Shown piece by piece: positions 32,695 to 41,020 of a stretch of DNA of 42,499 nucleotides (its first letter is position 1; every line of letters starts with the position of its first letter). Position numbers and translations under genes: made by a program. The notes under the pieces were generated by a model. That model had not been told where the DNA came from. It was given only the letters and a program-made list of their open reading frames with translations, and did no database searches. This DNA comes from Archaeoglobus sp. JdFR-37 (lineage in GTDB: Archaea > Halobacteriota > Archaeoglobi > Archaeoglobales > Archaeoglobaceae), in NCBI GenBank assembly GCA_002010215.1, contig MTMY01000044.1, positions 1 through 42,499 on the forward strand. The letters are read 5' to 3'.

Positions 32695-34356
32695 TTACTG
32701 CTGTGCCTTTTTCCTCTCTTCATCTCTCAAAATTCTTCGCAGAATCTTGCCAACAGGAGACTTCGGGAGTTCATTTCTGAACTCAACGATTCTCGGAACC
32801 TTGTAGCTGGCTAAGTGCTTCCTTGCGAACTCTATTATCTCCTCTGCTGTTGCTGTCTGGCCCTCCTTGAGAACAATGAATGCCTTAACCGTTTCACCCC
32901 TGTATGGATCGGGCACGCCTATGACGGCACATTCCTTAACCTTGGAATGCATGTAAAGGACCTCCTCCACCTCCGATGGGTAGATGTTGAAACCGCCAGC
33001 AATTATCATATCCTTCTTCCTGTCAACTATGTAGATGTACCCATCTTCATCCATGTAGCCCATATCTCCGGTGTAGAGCCATCCGCCCCGAATGCTTTCC
33101 TTCGTTCTCTCCGGATCGTTCCAGTACTCCCTGATTATCTTCTTGCTTCTCAGAACTATTTCTCCCACGTTCTCCTCTCCCGGTGGAAGCGTTTCGCCTG
33201 TTTCAGGATCGACTATCTTTATCTCAACTGATGGCACAGGTAAGCCAGCACTCCCAACCTTTATGATACCGTGAACGGGATTGCTGGTACCTATGATTGC
33301 CGCTTCAGTCAAACCCCACTGCTCGATGACCGTTGCGTCGGGCATGAGTTCCTTCACTTTCCTCAGCAACTCGATGGGGACAGGTGCTGACCCAACGCTG
33401 ATAACCCTAACAGAGGACAGGTCTCTCCTTTTCACATCAGGATGATTGACTATTGCCACCAGATGTGTGGGCACGCAGTGAATCTGCGTGATACGGTGCT
33501 TTTCTATGGCCCTGATGAATTCACCCGCATCGAAATACGGAAACAGAACCACTGTTCCACCATTCATGAAGACGTTCATGTTGGATGTCCAGATTCCGTT
33601 ACCGTGGAACATGGGCATCAGGCCGGAAAAGACGTCTTTGCCTCTTCTGGCATCCAGACAGATGGAGAAAATCTGTGCATCAATCATCAGGTTTCTATGA
33701 GTGTAAACCGCTCCTTTCGGCCTTCCGGTAGTGCCACCCGTGTATGTTAGAGATGCAACATCTTCTGGCTTTACATCAACATCAGGCTTCTTAGCGGGAT
33801 GCTTCAGCAGTTCATCAAAGAACAGAACGTTCTCCTCCTCTTTGATCTCCTTTTCATGCAGGAATGGCATGAATCTCTTGGCAGTTGGAGATATGAAGTC
33901 TCGCATGCTAGTTACAATCACGTATTCCAGCGGAGTTTTATCAACAACGGTCTTAACTCTTTCATAAAGGACATCCAGCGTAATGATGGCTTTAGCCCCT
34001 GAATGGTTGAGCTGATATTCAAGTTCTCTCTCCGTATACATCACATTTGTGTGCACCGCAATCATTCCATTGCTCAGGGCTGCAAAGTAACCTATGTTGA
34101 ACTGGGGACAGTTGGGCATGAAAAAGGAGATTCTGTCACCCTTTTCGAGGATGCTCCGCAATGCATTGGCAACTCTACAAACATTGTCGTAAAATTCCTT
34201 ATAACTCAGAGCATTTCCGTAAAAAATTATGGCATCCTTATCTGAGAATTCTTCAGCAACTCTTGTCAACATCTGTGGTGGAGTTTCAGTGGGCTCCTCA
34301 ATATCTTCAGGCCATCCGATATACGGGTACCACCTTCTCCATAATAATTCAGTCAT
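32695..34356 (-). CDS. AMP-forming acyl/aryl-CoA ligase
   Basis: 553 aa. ANL superfamily motifs: P-loop LTYTGGTTGRPKGAVYTH (203-220), EQWGLTEA, YTGDMGYMDEDGYIYIVDR, and the catalytic lysine in KSPVGKILRR (Lys537). It activates a carboxylic acid to its CoA thioester through an acyl-AMP. General similarity is to long-chain acyl-CoA ligases, but as first gene of the reductase unit it is a good candidate for benzoate or another aromatic acid; substrate assignment is inference. The probable TATA box is at about 34378-34387 (AGTTATTTAC on the minus strand), 27 bases before the start. Confidence 0.9.
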   Translation of the reverse strand: MTELLWRRWYPYIGWPEDIEEPTETPPQMLTRVAEEFSDKDAIIFYGNALSYKEFYDNVCRVANALRSILEKGDRISFFMPNCPQFNIGYFAALSNGMIAVHTNVMYTERELEYQLNHSGAKAIITLDVLYERVKTVVDKTPLEYVIVTSMRDFISPTAKRFMPFLHEKEIKEEENVLFFDELLKHPAKKPDVDVKPEDVASLTYTGGTTGRPKGAVYTHRNLMIDAQIFSICLDARRGKDVFSGLMPMFHGNGIWTSNMNVFMNGGTVVLFPYFDAGEFIRAIEKHRITQIHCVPTHLVAIVNHPDVKRRDLSSVRVISVGSAPVPIELLRKVKELMPDATVIEQWGLTEAAIIGTSNPVHGIIKVGSAGLPVPSVEIKIVDPETGETLPPGEENVGEIVLRSKKIIREYWNDPERTKESIRGGWLYTGDMGYMDEDGYIYIVDRKKDMIIAGGFNIYPSEVEEVLYMHSKVKECAVIGVPDPYRGETVKAFIVLKEGQTATAEEIIEFARKHLASYKVPRIVEFRNELPKSPVGKILRRILRDEERKKAQQ

Positions 34357-34545
34357 GAATTATTGTTAAATTAAGTTGTAAATAACTTTTTCTGTCTTAT
34401 TTTCTAAAATAGAGCAAGCTAATGAAATATCTCATGATATTATTAAAATTTATAAACCATCCTTATCTGCATCAATTATCCCACCATAAATTGTAAACAG
34501 TAGTTTAAAAATTTTGCGTAATATGTATTAGCAAATAGAGTCTAA

Positions 34546-34559
34546 GACAAAAATTTGTC
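34546..34559. repeat. 14-base palindrome, candidate operator
   Basis: GACAAA-AA-TTTGTC: six-base arms around a two-base centre. It lies about 190 bases upstream of the ligase start. The symmetry is what a dimeric helix-turn-helix regulator would need. The palindrome in front of the activase gene has a different sequence, so no shared regulator is implied. Confidence 0.45.
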
Positions 34560-34594
34560 AAGCATTGTTCAGGTAATGGAAGTGCTGGTAATGC

Positions 34595-34621
34595 TGCTCT
34601 AGTGCTCTAGTACTGCTCTAG
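34595..34621. repeat. Three direct copies of TGCTCTAG
   Basis: Copies at 34595-34602, 34603-34610 and 34614-34621; the first two are adjacent, the third is three bases on. The sequence continues with related AGTAATAC and GGTAATG units. It may be a cluster of regulator sites for the ligase operon or a short slipped repeat. It is within 55-81 bases of the livM stop. Confidence 0.55.
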
Positions 34622-34675
34622 TAATACTTTAGGTGATGATAATTAAAAGGTATAAAAGCAAGGTTCACCAGAGAA

Positions 34676-35707
34676 CTATGATGACTTAGATGTTCTCAAA
34701 GATGCCGTTTCTAGTATGTTCTTAACCTTATCCCATATTCCCTCAGGCGCAAGCACAGCTATGGCGATCAGGATGATGTAGAGGATGACTTCATCGTTTA
34801 TTGGTAGCCATTCAGGGAGGGTCATCACCACTCCCTTCAACCACCAGTTCTTCAGCAGATAGATTATCAGACCTCCAAAGAGAGGGCCGTAGAGGGTTCC
34901 AAGGCCGCCTATGACTGCAGCAAGGATTATGAGTAACATAAGGGGGATGTCGTAGAGGTCAGGGCTGACGGTTATTCTGTAGTGGACTATGGCTGCACCA
35001 CCAATCCCGGCAAAGAACGAGCTTATTACGAATGAGAGGACTTTGTAACGGACAACATCAATTCCTATGGCTTCAGCCAGCTCCTCATCGTCCCTCACTG
35101 CTCTGAATCTCAGTCCAATTTCACTGTTCAGAATGAAACGGATGATGATGAATGACACTATGAGAATCACCAAAGCATAGTAGTATCTTAGAGTTGTAGA
35201 GGCTGCTAGACTTCTTTCAAGCCCTATAGAGAAACCTTCTTCCCCTCCAAAAATACTGGAGAAAACGAAGACTGTCTGCATGAAGACCAAGGGGAGGATG
35301 GCTGTGACCAGCGCAAAATAGTAACCTTTTAGTCTGAGAGTGATAACTCCTATAATCAATCCAAAAATAGCTGCGACAATACCTCCAGCTAGTATGGAAA
35401 CTACCGGTGGAGGTGATGGGAGTGATGCAAGAAAGTCTATTGTTCCGCTGAACCTTGAAGGCACCTGCAATAACGCTGCAGTGTAAGCACCAAGACCCAC
35501 AAAGACTGTGTGGCCGAGATTTACCTGTCCCGTATAACCAACAATCACATCCCAGCTTATTACTAGTATCAGAAAGAGGAGAGCGAGTCCCAGCAGATAC
35601 ACGAAGGCCTCAGGCAAAACAAGGGGAGCTACCACGGCCATCAACAGTAGAATCAGTATGGAAGTTAATTTCTTCAAACCAATCTCTCTCATTTCGCTCA
35701 CTTTCAT
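34676..35707 (-). CDS. Branched-chain-type ABC transporter permease (LivM-like)
   Basis: 343 aa with about nine hydrophobic segments. Motifs typical of LivM are DVIVGYTGQVNLGHTVFVGLGAY, and the EAA-like loop AVRDDEELAEAIGIDVVRYKV. It forms the channel with the LivH-like protein and uses ATP from the two ATPases encoded on the opposite strand. It overlaps the LivH-like gene by four bases. Position next to aromatic-acid genes suggests aromatic carboxylates as substrate, as for other Liv-type importers in such loci; the sequence alone does not show it. Confidence 0.93.
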   Translation of the reverse strand: MKVSEMREIGLKKLTSILILLLMAVVAPLVLPEAFVYLLGLALLFLILVISWDVIVGYTGQVNLGHTVFVGLGAYTAALLQVPSRFSGTIDFLASLPSPPPVVSILAGGIVAAIFGLIIGVITLRLKGYYFALVTAILPLVFMQTVFVFSSIFGGEEGFSIGLERSLAASTTLRYYYALVILIVSFIIIRFILNSEIGLRFRAVRDDEELAEAIGIDVVRYKVLSFVISSFFAGIGGAAIVHYRITVSPDLYDIPLMLLIILAAVIGGLGTLYGPLFGGLIIYLLKNWWLKGVVMTLPEWLPINDEVILYIILIAIAVLAPEGIWDKVKNILETASLRTSKSS

Positions 35708-36561
35708 TCTTCCACCCCGAAAAGTCCTGTTGGCTTAACAATCAGAATTCCAATTATAAAGAGCAGCGCCACAAACTCCGACCACCTTGCTCCAAAGAGG
35801 TTAATGGTTATCGTAAGAATATATCCTACTATGAACGCTGCAATAATGCTCCCCCTCACACTGCCCAGCCCGCCAAGTATGACAATTGCGAATGCAAAAA
35901 TCAAAGATTTTACAGCAGCTATGGGCGTTGCTGCGAAGATCTGAGTGTAAAGGATTCCTCCGATTCCTGCCAGAACAGCGGATATAAACATGGTTACTCT
36001 GAAGAGTTTTTCAACATCCAAACCCACAAGCATGGCCCCTTCAAAGTTCTGGGACGCTGCAGAAATCATCTTGCCAAGCCTAGTTCTGTTGATGAAGAGT
36101 TCAAGCAGAACAATAACAATAATGGCGATTACAAAGGCTGCAATTCTCTTGAGGGTTATGGGTGTACCTCCTAACCTGAGAACCCCAGTAATCAGTGAGG
36201 GATAGGATATGCCATGCTCGCCAAATATCAGGAGAAGAACTTGTTCAACAAGAAGAGCCAGAGCAAGGGTGGCGATGATGACCATGACTTCATGCTCCCT
36301 GATTCTCGACAAAAGGAGTGCGTAAATAGCCACAGCGAAGAAGCCGACCAAGACGATGCTTAAGAGAGTTGCCAAGTAAGGATTGACTCCACTACTCACC
36401 ATGACAATTCCCAGATAGGCTGCGAGAACAAAGAAGGTTCCATGGGCAAAATTCAATATTCTGGCCACACCGAAAATAAGCGTGAAGCCTGACGCCACAA
36501 GAGCCCAGATACCGCTCACAACAGCCCCATAAATAAGGATACGGATTGCCAGATCTATCAT
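35704..36561 (-). CDS. Branched-chain-type ABC transporter permease (LivH-like)
   Basis: 285 aa, eight or so hydrophobic segments, normal for LivH. Motifs: LVASGFTLIFGVARILNFAHG and, near the end, FAIVILGGLGSVRGSIIAAF. It starts 58 bases after the binding-protein gene and ends overlapping the LivM-like gene (ATGA), so the three are transcribed as one unit on the minus strand, divergent from the ATPase genes. Confidence 0.93.
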   Translation of the reverse strand: MIDLAIRILIYGAVVSGIWALVASGFTLIFGVARILNFAHGTFFVLAAYLGIVMVSSGVNPYLATLLSIVLVGFFAVAIYALLLSRIREHEVMVIIATLALALLVEQVLLLIFGEHGISYPSLITGVLRLGGTPITLKRIAAFVIAIIVIVLLELFINRTRLGKMISAASQNFEGAMLVGLDVEKLFRVTMFISAVLAGIGGILYTQIFAATPIAAVKSLIFAFAIVILGGLGSVRGSIIAAFIVGYILTITINLFGARWSEFVALLFIIGILIVKPTGLFGVEE

Positions 36562-36619
36562 GGTTAATGATGAGTTGACAAAAAATAAAAAAATTTCGGA
36601 AGATGGTTTACAAATTCAA

Positions 36620-37939
36620 CTACTCAAGCCAGGGTGGTAGCTTAAGCTCTCCGTTGGCAACCGTCGATGGGTAGATTATGTACTGTTTGCCGTCCTGCCA
36701 CTGGGCAATCCAGTTTCTGACGTATTCGTCGCCCCAGACCAGAGCGTGGTTCTTGTGGAATGCAACGTTTCTTGTGAGCTTAGCAGGATTTCCGGGCTTA
36801 TACTGCTCCAGATACTTCACAACTACATCTGGATTGAATGGATCTTTTTCTCCGGCCTTGTAGGCTGCCTCAACAGCCATCTTGTAGAGGTATACTGCAT
36901 CGTAAGCTCCGTATGCTTGGTGTGATTCTGGATAGTGGCCGTATTTGGCCTTGTAGGCCTCAACGAATTTCTTGGCTATGTCTGTTGGCGGAGCGGTAAC
37001 CAGAACACCTCCATCAGCCAAGAAGATCTCGTAATTTGCGGCTCCACCTGTCTTTTCATAGAAACCGGCATCTATTGCGGCGAGGTCATGTCCTGCAAGG
37101 AGGACTGGTATCTGGAGTTCGGCCCACTGCTTTGCAAGCACATCGCCTGTTCCAGCTATAGCAAGTATGGGCATGACGAGGTCAGCACCTTTATCTTGGG
37201 CATCAAGGAGGAGCTGCTCATACTCAGTGTATCCTCTTGGAACCTTGGCGTCGCCAACAATTTCAACATTTCTTTCTTCAAGCAGAGGCGTTAATCCCTT
37301 CATAACAGCATCCGTCCATATGTGCTCATCTCTGATGATGTATACTTTGTCAACCTTAACTCCCTTATCGCGGAGGAAGTCAATCATCTCAGCAAGGTCC
37401 CATGCGAAGGTTGAACCATTATTCTGGCTCACTCTGAACCAGTATTTGTATTTCTCGTAGTTCTCAGCTACTTTTGCCGGATGGCCGGGGCTTGACGCGT
37501 CCGCCAAGAATATCGTCTTGGTTTCAGCCATTGTTTCCATCATAGAGTTCATAACACCACTGCTGAAACCGCCAAGAATCATATCTGCCTTCTCAGCAGT
37601 TGCAAGCCTTCTGAACTCTGATGTGGCAGTATCAGGATTGAGTTTAGTATCGCCAACAACAACCCTAACCTTTAATCCCAAAATTCCTCCAGCAGCGTTT
37701 ATTTCTTCAGCAGCCAGCATAGCAGCATTCTTTTCAGCAGTACCCTCGGGCAATGCCATTGGTCCAATGACTCCTATCACAACCTCCTTTTTACCTCCAA
37801 AAGCTGGAGTTGGTGTAGGGGTTGCTTCCGGTGTCGCTGTAGGCGTAGGGGCAGGAGTTGGTGTTTTCGGAGCTTCCTGCTGCGCGCATCCAAGAAGCAA
37901 AGCCGTTACCAATACCAGCAACAACACTTTTCGCATCAT
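36620..37939 (-). CDS. Substrate-binding lipoprotein of the Liv-type ABC transporter
   Basis: 439 aa from the first of two Mets at 37939; an upstream extension to 37987 is rejected because it precedes the signal peptide. Signal peptide with lipobox LLLGC (Cys18), then a TPTP linker of about 40 residues, then a periplasmic-binding type 1 fold (KEVVIGVIGPMALPEG, the AAEEINAAGGILG signature). It captures the substrate at the cell surface. Much of the protein (KVYIIRDEHIWTDAVMKG) resembles amino-acid/aromatic binding proteins. Last gene before the shared promoter. Confidence 0.93.
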   Translation of the reverse strand: MMRKVLLLVLVTALLLGCAQQEAPKTPTPAPTPTATPEATPTPTPAFGGKKEVVIGVIGPMALPEGTAEKNAAMLAAEEINAAGGILGLKVRVVVGDTKLNPDTATSEFRRLATAEKADMILGGFSSGVMNSMMETMAETKTIFLADASSPGHPAKVAENYEKYKYWFRVSQNNGSTFAWDLAEMIDFLRDKGVKVDKVYIIRDEHIWTDAVMKGLTPLLEERNVEIVGDAKVPRGYTEYEQLLLDAQDKGADLVMPILAIAGTGDVLAKQWAELQIPVLLAGHDLAAIDAGFYEKTGGAANYEIFLADGGVLVTAPPTDIAKKFVEAYKAKYGHYPESHQAYGAYDAVYLYKMAVEAAYKAGEKDPFNPDVVVKYLEQYKPGNPAKLTRNVAFHKNHALVWGDEYVRNWIAQWQDGKQYIIYPSTVANGELKLPPWLE

Positions 37940-37963
37940 TAATAGTGACTTATGAAGGTAATA

Positions 37964-37974
37964 CTTAAATATTT
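37964..37974. promoter_or_regulatory. Shared, symmetric TATA element of the divergent transporter genes
   Basis: CTTAAATATTT contains a perfect palindrome AAATATTT (37967-37974). Its centre is about 26 bases before the livG-like ATG (37996) and about 32 bases before the binding-protein ATG (37939) in the other direction. No Shine-Dalgarno sequence is visible before livG, so a leaderless transcript fits. One element could direct both transporter halves. Confidence 0.5.
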
Positions 37975-37995
37975 CTACCGCCCACACAATTTACG

Positions 37996-38691
37996 ATGAA
38001 GGCTTTACTTGAGGTTGAAAATGTAAGCAAAAAGTTCGGTGAGTTAGTGGCACTGGAAAATATAAGCTTCCAAGTAACTGACAAAGAATGCATGGGTATA
38101 ATAGGTCCTAATGGTGCCGGTAAAACCACATTATTTAATATAATCTCTGGAAACATGAAGCCCACTTTTGGTAACATCAAATTCATGAAAAAGGATATCA
38201 CAGGGAAAAAGCCCAGTCAGCTCGTCAAAATGGGTCTTGTAAGAACATTTCAGCTCATAAAGGCATTCAAAAATATGACTGTGGAGGAGAACTTCCAGGC
38301 AGTGGGGGAAGACTACGAAGAGGTGATGAGGGACTTGGGGCTTTGGGAAAAGCGGGCAATGTTTGCCAAAAACTTATCCCAGGGAGAACTTAGAAAGCTG
38401 AATATTGGGCTTGCACTGGTTACAAATCCCAAGCTTCTACTTCTGGATGAGCCTTTTTCCGGTTTGAGTCCGTCAGAATGCGCTGAACTCCATTCGGTTA
38501 TCGACCAACTCAGGGAAAGGGGTGTAACAATGGTGATAATAGAACACAAGCTAAAGGAGCTCTTCAATCACGCAGAGCGGGTAATAGTCCTGAATTACGG
38601 ACACATCCTTTGTGAAGGAACACCAGAGGAGATAGTTAGAGACATAAGAGTCATAGAGGCCTATTTGGGGGTCGGCTATGAAGTTGCTTGA
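37996..38691 (+). CDS. Liv-type ABC transporter ATPase (LivG-like)
   Basis: 231 aa. Walker A GPNGAGKTT (37-45), signature LSQGELRKLNIG, Walker B LLLLDEPFSGLSP. It begins about 26 bases from the shared TATA element and overlaps the LivF-like gene by 14 bases. It is a little shorter than typical LivG (about 250 aa) because the region after the P-loop is trimmed. Signature serine position reads LSQGE rather than LSGGQ, as in several LivG relatives. Confidence 0.94.
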   Translation: MKALLEVENVSKKFGELVALENISFQVTDKECMGIIGPNGAGKTTLFNIISGNMKPTFGNIKFMKKDITGKKPSQLVKMGLVRTFQLIKAFKNMTVEENFQAVGEDYEEVMRDLGLWEKRAMFAKNLSQGELRKLNIGLALVTNPKLLLLDEPFSGLSPSECAELHSVIDQLRERGVTMVIIEHKLKELFNHAERVIVLNYGHILCEGTPEEIVRDIRVIEAYLGVGYEVA

Positions 38692-39367
38692 AGTGGAAGG
38701 CCTGAAGGCCTACTACGGCAGAGCGAGGATACTGCACGGTGTCAGCCTTCATGTGGATGAAGGGGAAACCTTAGCAGTTCTTGGCCCCAATGGGGCTGGA
38801 AAGACGACGCTGCTGAACTCGATTTGTGGTCTGGTAACTACGGAGGGGGAAATAAAATTTAAAGGTCAACCCCTTGACGGTCTGAAAACCCATGAGAGAA
38901 TAAGAAAGGGTATTGGAATCTGTCCAGAGGGCAGAAAACTTTTCCCAAACATGACGGTCGAAGATAATCTGAAGCTTGGAGCTCCAAGCGAAGATTGCGA
39001 AGACGAGCTCAGGCTTATTTATGACCTCTTCCCCAGAATTAAAGAGCTGAAAAACCAGATTGTTAAGAACATGAGCGGCGGAGAGCAGCAGATGGTGGCA
39101 ATCGGCAGAGCTTTGATGGCAAGACCAAAACTCCTATTACTTGATGAACCCTCAATGGGTCTCGCTCCCATAGTGCTTGGAAAAATCAGGGAAGCTCTGA
39201 TGAGAATAAAGAACGAAACTGATATCTCAATACTGCTGGTTGAGCAGAATGTACATCTTGCTCTAGAGCTTGCTGATAGGGTAAGTGTTTTGGTTAAAGG
39301 GGAGATTGTTAGAGAAGGAGAGGCGAAGAGCATGACAGATTTGGAGAAGCACTACTTCGAGATTTGA
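38678..39367 (+). CDS. Liv-type ABC transporter ATPase (LivF-like)
   Basis: 229 aa, normal for LivF. Walker A GPNGAGKTT (36-44), signature MSGGEQQMVAIGRAL, Walker B LLLLDEPSMGLAPI, and the LivF-type KGIGICPEGRKLFPNMTVEDNL segment. The start lies inside the LivG-like gene. It pairs with the LivG-like ATPase to drive the importer encoded on the minus strand. Confidence 0.95.
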   Translation: MKLLEVEGLKAYYGRARILHGVSLHVDEGETLAVLGPNGAGKTTLLNSICGLVTTEGEIKFKGQPLDGLKTHERIRKGIGICPEGRKLFPNMTVEDNLKLGAPSEDCEDELRLIYDLFPRIKELKNQIVKNMSGGEQQMVAIGRALMARPKLLLLDEPSMGLAPIVLGKIREALMRIKNETDISILLVEQNVHLALELADRVSVLVKGEIVREGEAKSMTDLEKHYFEI

Positions 39368-39398
39368 TGAGTATTGAGGAGGTTTGAGGAGGTGTAAC

Positions 39399-39809
39399 AT
39401 GACGGTTGTTTTGAAAGTTAGAGATGTTATGAGCAGAAATGTGACGAAGGTGCCTGAAGATGCCACTGTTCTTGATGCGGCCAAAAAAATGGTTGAAAAG
39501 GGTGTGAAGTGTGCTATTGTTGTTGACAGTGATGACAAAGCTCTGGGAGTCGTCACCGAAGGCTCCATTACCAGAAAGGTGCTGGCTGCTGGTAAAGATG
39601 CATCTGCTGTGAGTGTAAAGGAGATCATGTCCTCACCTGTCCTCACAATCCCGGCAGATGCATCAATAAGAGAAGCCTCAGAACAGCTGCTGACAAAGGG
39701 TGTAAAGCAGCTCTATGTCGAAGATGATGGCGAAATTGTGGGACTCGTCACTGAACACTTAATACTGAAAGCCGTTACAGAAGTTGTTCTGACGCTTATA
39801 TCAATTTGA
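39399..39809 (+). CDS. Two-CBS-domain protein
   Basis: 136 aa from the ATG at 39399, preceded by a GAGGAGGTG ribosome-binding site at 39385-39393; a TTG-started extension is rejected. Two CBS domains fill the protein: VRDVMSRNVTKVPEDATVLDAA, and VKEIMSSPVLTIPADASIREAS. CBS pairs bind adenosyl ligands. In the transporter/aromatic cluster it may tune transporter or enzyme activity to energy status; this is inferred from position. It lies 31 bases after the LivF-like gene. Confidence 0.9.
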   Translation: MTVVLKVRDVMSRNVTKVPEDATVLDAAKKMVEKGVKCAIVVDSDDKALGVVTEGSITRKVLAAGKDASAVSVKEIMSSPVLTIPADASIREASEQLLTKGVKQLYVEDDGEIVGLVTEHLILKAVTEVVLTLISI

Positions 39810-39880
39810 GGGTTAGAATTTAACGAAGAATCATTAAATTTTTAAATGCCTGTTTACATTGTAATATCAGGTGATTGAAA

Positions 39881-40633
39881 ATGCGGTTTAAGGGTAAAGT
39901 AGTGCTGGTTACTGGGGCTGCCAGGGGAATTGGAAGGGCTATTGCAGATGCCTTCGCCGGAGAAGGTGCTAAAGTGGTCATCAACGACATAAACGAGGAG
40001 GCTGCTAAAGCTGCAGCGGAGGAGATCAAGAAAGCCGGTGGTGAAGCAATAGGAATCAGGGCAGATGTGACCGACTATGAAAGTGTAAAGAAGATGGTTG
40101 AAGAAATAAAGAACGTTTACGGAACGGTTGATATACTAGTAAATAACGCCGGTTACTGGACCATAAAGCTATTTAAAGATACCGCGCCAGAAGAATGGGA
40201 GAGAGATATCAGAATATGCTACTACGGAACTCTGAACTGCACTCACGCAGTGATTAAGGACATGATTGAGAAGAAATATGGCAGGGTAATCAATATCGTC
40301 AGCGACGCTGGCAGAATTGGGGAGCCCTATCTTGCAGTATATTCTGGGGCTAAAGCCGCCATAGTAGGGTTCAGTAAGGCTCTTGCCAAGGAAGTTGCCA
40401 GATACAACATAACCGTTAACTGCATCGCTGCTGGCGTCACAAAGACTCCGGGAGTTGAGGGATTCCTGAAGAGCGTTGGAGGAGAAGAGAAGCTGATTAA
40501 GGCATATCCAAGGGGCAGGCTAGGTCTGCCTGAGGATATTGCCAATGGTGTCATATTCTTCGCTTCTGACGAATCTGAGTACATAACCGGGCAGATCATA
40601 AGCATAAGTGGAGGATATACTACTGTTGGATGA
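39881..40633 (+). CDS. Short-chain dehydrogenase (BadH-like)
   Basis: 250 aa from the ATG at 39881; a TTG two codons upstream is the frame limit. SDR motifs: TGAARGIG (11-18), NNAG (88-91), catalytic Ser141, Tyr154 and Lys158 (YSGAK). The family resemblance that I recall is to BadH, 2-hydroxycyclohexanecarboxyl-CoA dehydrogenase, from the NNAGYW, TAPEEWERDI and SDAGRIGE stretches. That would place it one step before ring opening, in line with the hydrolase at 28390-29319. A generic 3-oxoacyl reductase is the alternative. It has its own AT-rich promoter region after the CBS gene. Confidence 0.85.
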   Translation: MRFKGKVVLVTGAARGIGRAIADAFAGEGAKVVINDINEEAAKAAAEEIKKAGGEAIGIRADVTDYESVKKMVEEIKNVYGTVDILVNNAGYWTIKLFKDTAPEEWERDIRICYYGTLNCTHAVIKDMIEKKYGRVINIVSDAGRIGEPYLAVYSGAKAAIVGFSKALAKEVARYNITVNCIAAGVTKTPGVEGFLKSVGGEEKLIKAYPRGRLGLPEDIANGVIFFASDESEYITGQIISISGGYTTVG

Positions 40634-41020
40634 TCCCATTGGATGATTCGTTTCCAATATTTTTCAACTTTTAATTTTATCATTTTAATTTATCCGTCGC
40701 TATTTTCAATCCCAGAAATATGGTTGCAACATACTATCTGCTACAGGTATCCCGAAATAAATTCTGTTACTTCAAGAACCGAGAGGTGCCCATAGAGTGG
40801 GTAGCACTTAACTGATTAATTATCACCATACTTTATCAACAAGCCACCATCACTGACTCTTTTTAAACTCAATGGTGAAGCTTCGAGAGAAGTGTAGAGG
40901 GGCTTGTAATCTACGAGAAATGACTCTCTAAAAATGTTAAAATGAGTTAAAGATAAGTTCAGAAAAAACAGCGGATGTCTAGGGTAAATTGTAAATACGG
41001 GAGTCACGAAAATAGAAACA
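40634..41020. other. Intergenic region between the SDR and the double thymidylate-synthase-fold gene
   Basis: 387 bases. The left end is T-rich (about 40655-40690), fit for termination of the SDR transcript. A direct repeat TTGGATGAT occurs at 40626-40634 and 40639-40647. A TATA-like ATTGTAAATAC (40986-40996) is about 30 bases before the next ATG. The rest shows no gene I can support; the minus-strand frame at 40816-41163 overlaps the next gene and lacks protein character. Confidence 0.5.

Larger units (their letters stand above)
34357..34675. other. Regulatory region upstream of the aromatic-acid operon
   Basis: 319 bases between the livM-like stop and the ligase start, both on the minus strand. 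It contains the ligase promoter, a 14-base palindrome (34546-34559) and three copies of an 8-base repeat (34595-34621). Base composition is very AT-rich from 34357 to 34540. A TATA-like stretch (AAAGGTATAAAAGC, 34647-34660) faces the livM end and has no obvious gene to serve on the plus strand. I see no ORF worth reporting. Confidence 0.5.

Noticed and set aside
35455-36174. 239-codon plus-strand frame
   Set aside because: Entirely antisense to the LivM- and LivH-like permease genes; composition and lack of any pattern show it is a shadow.
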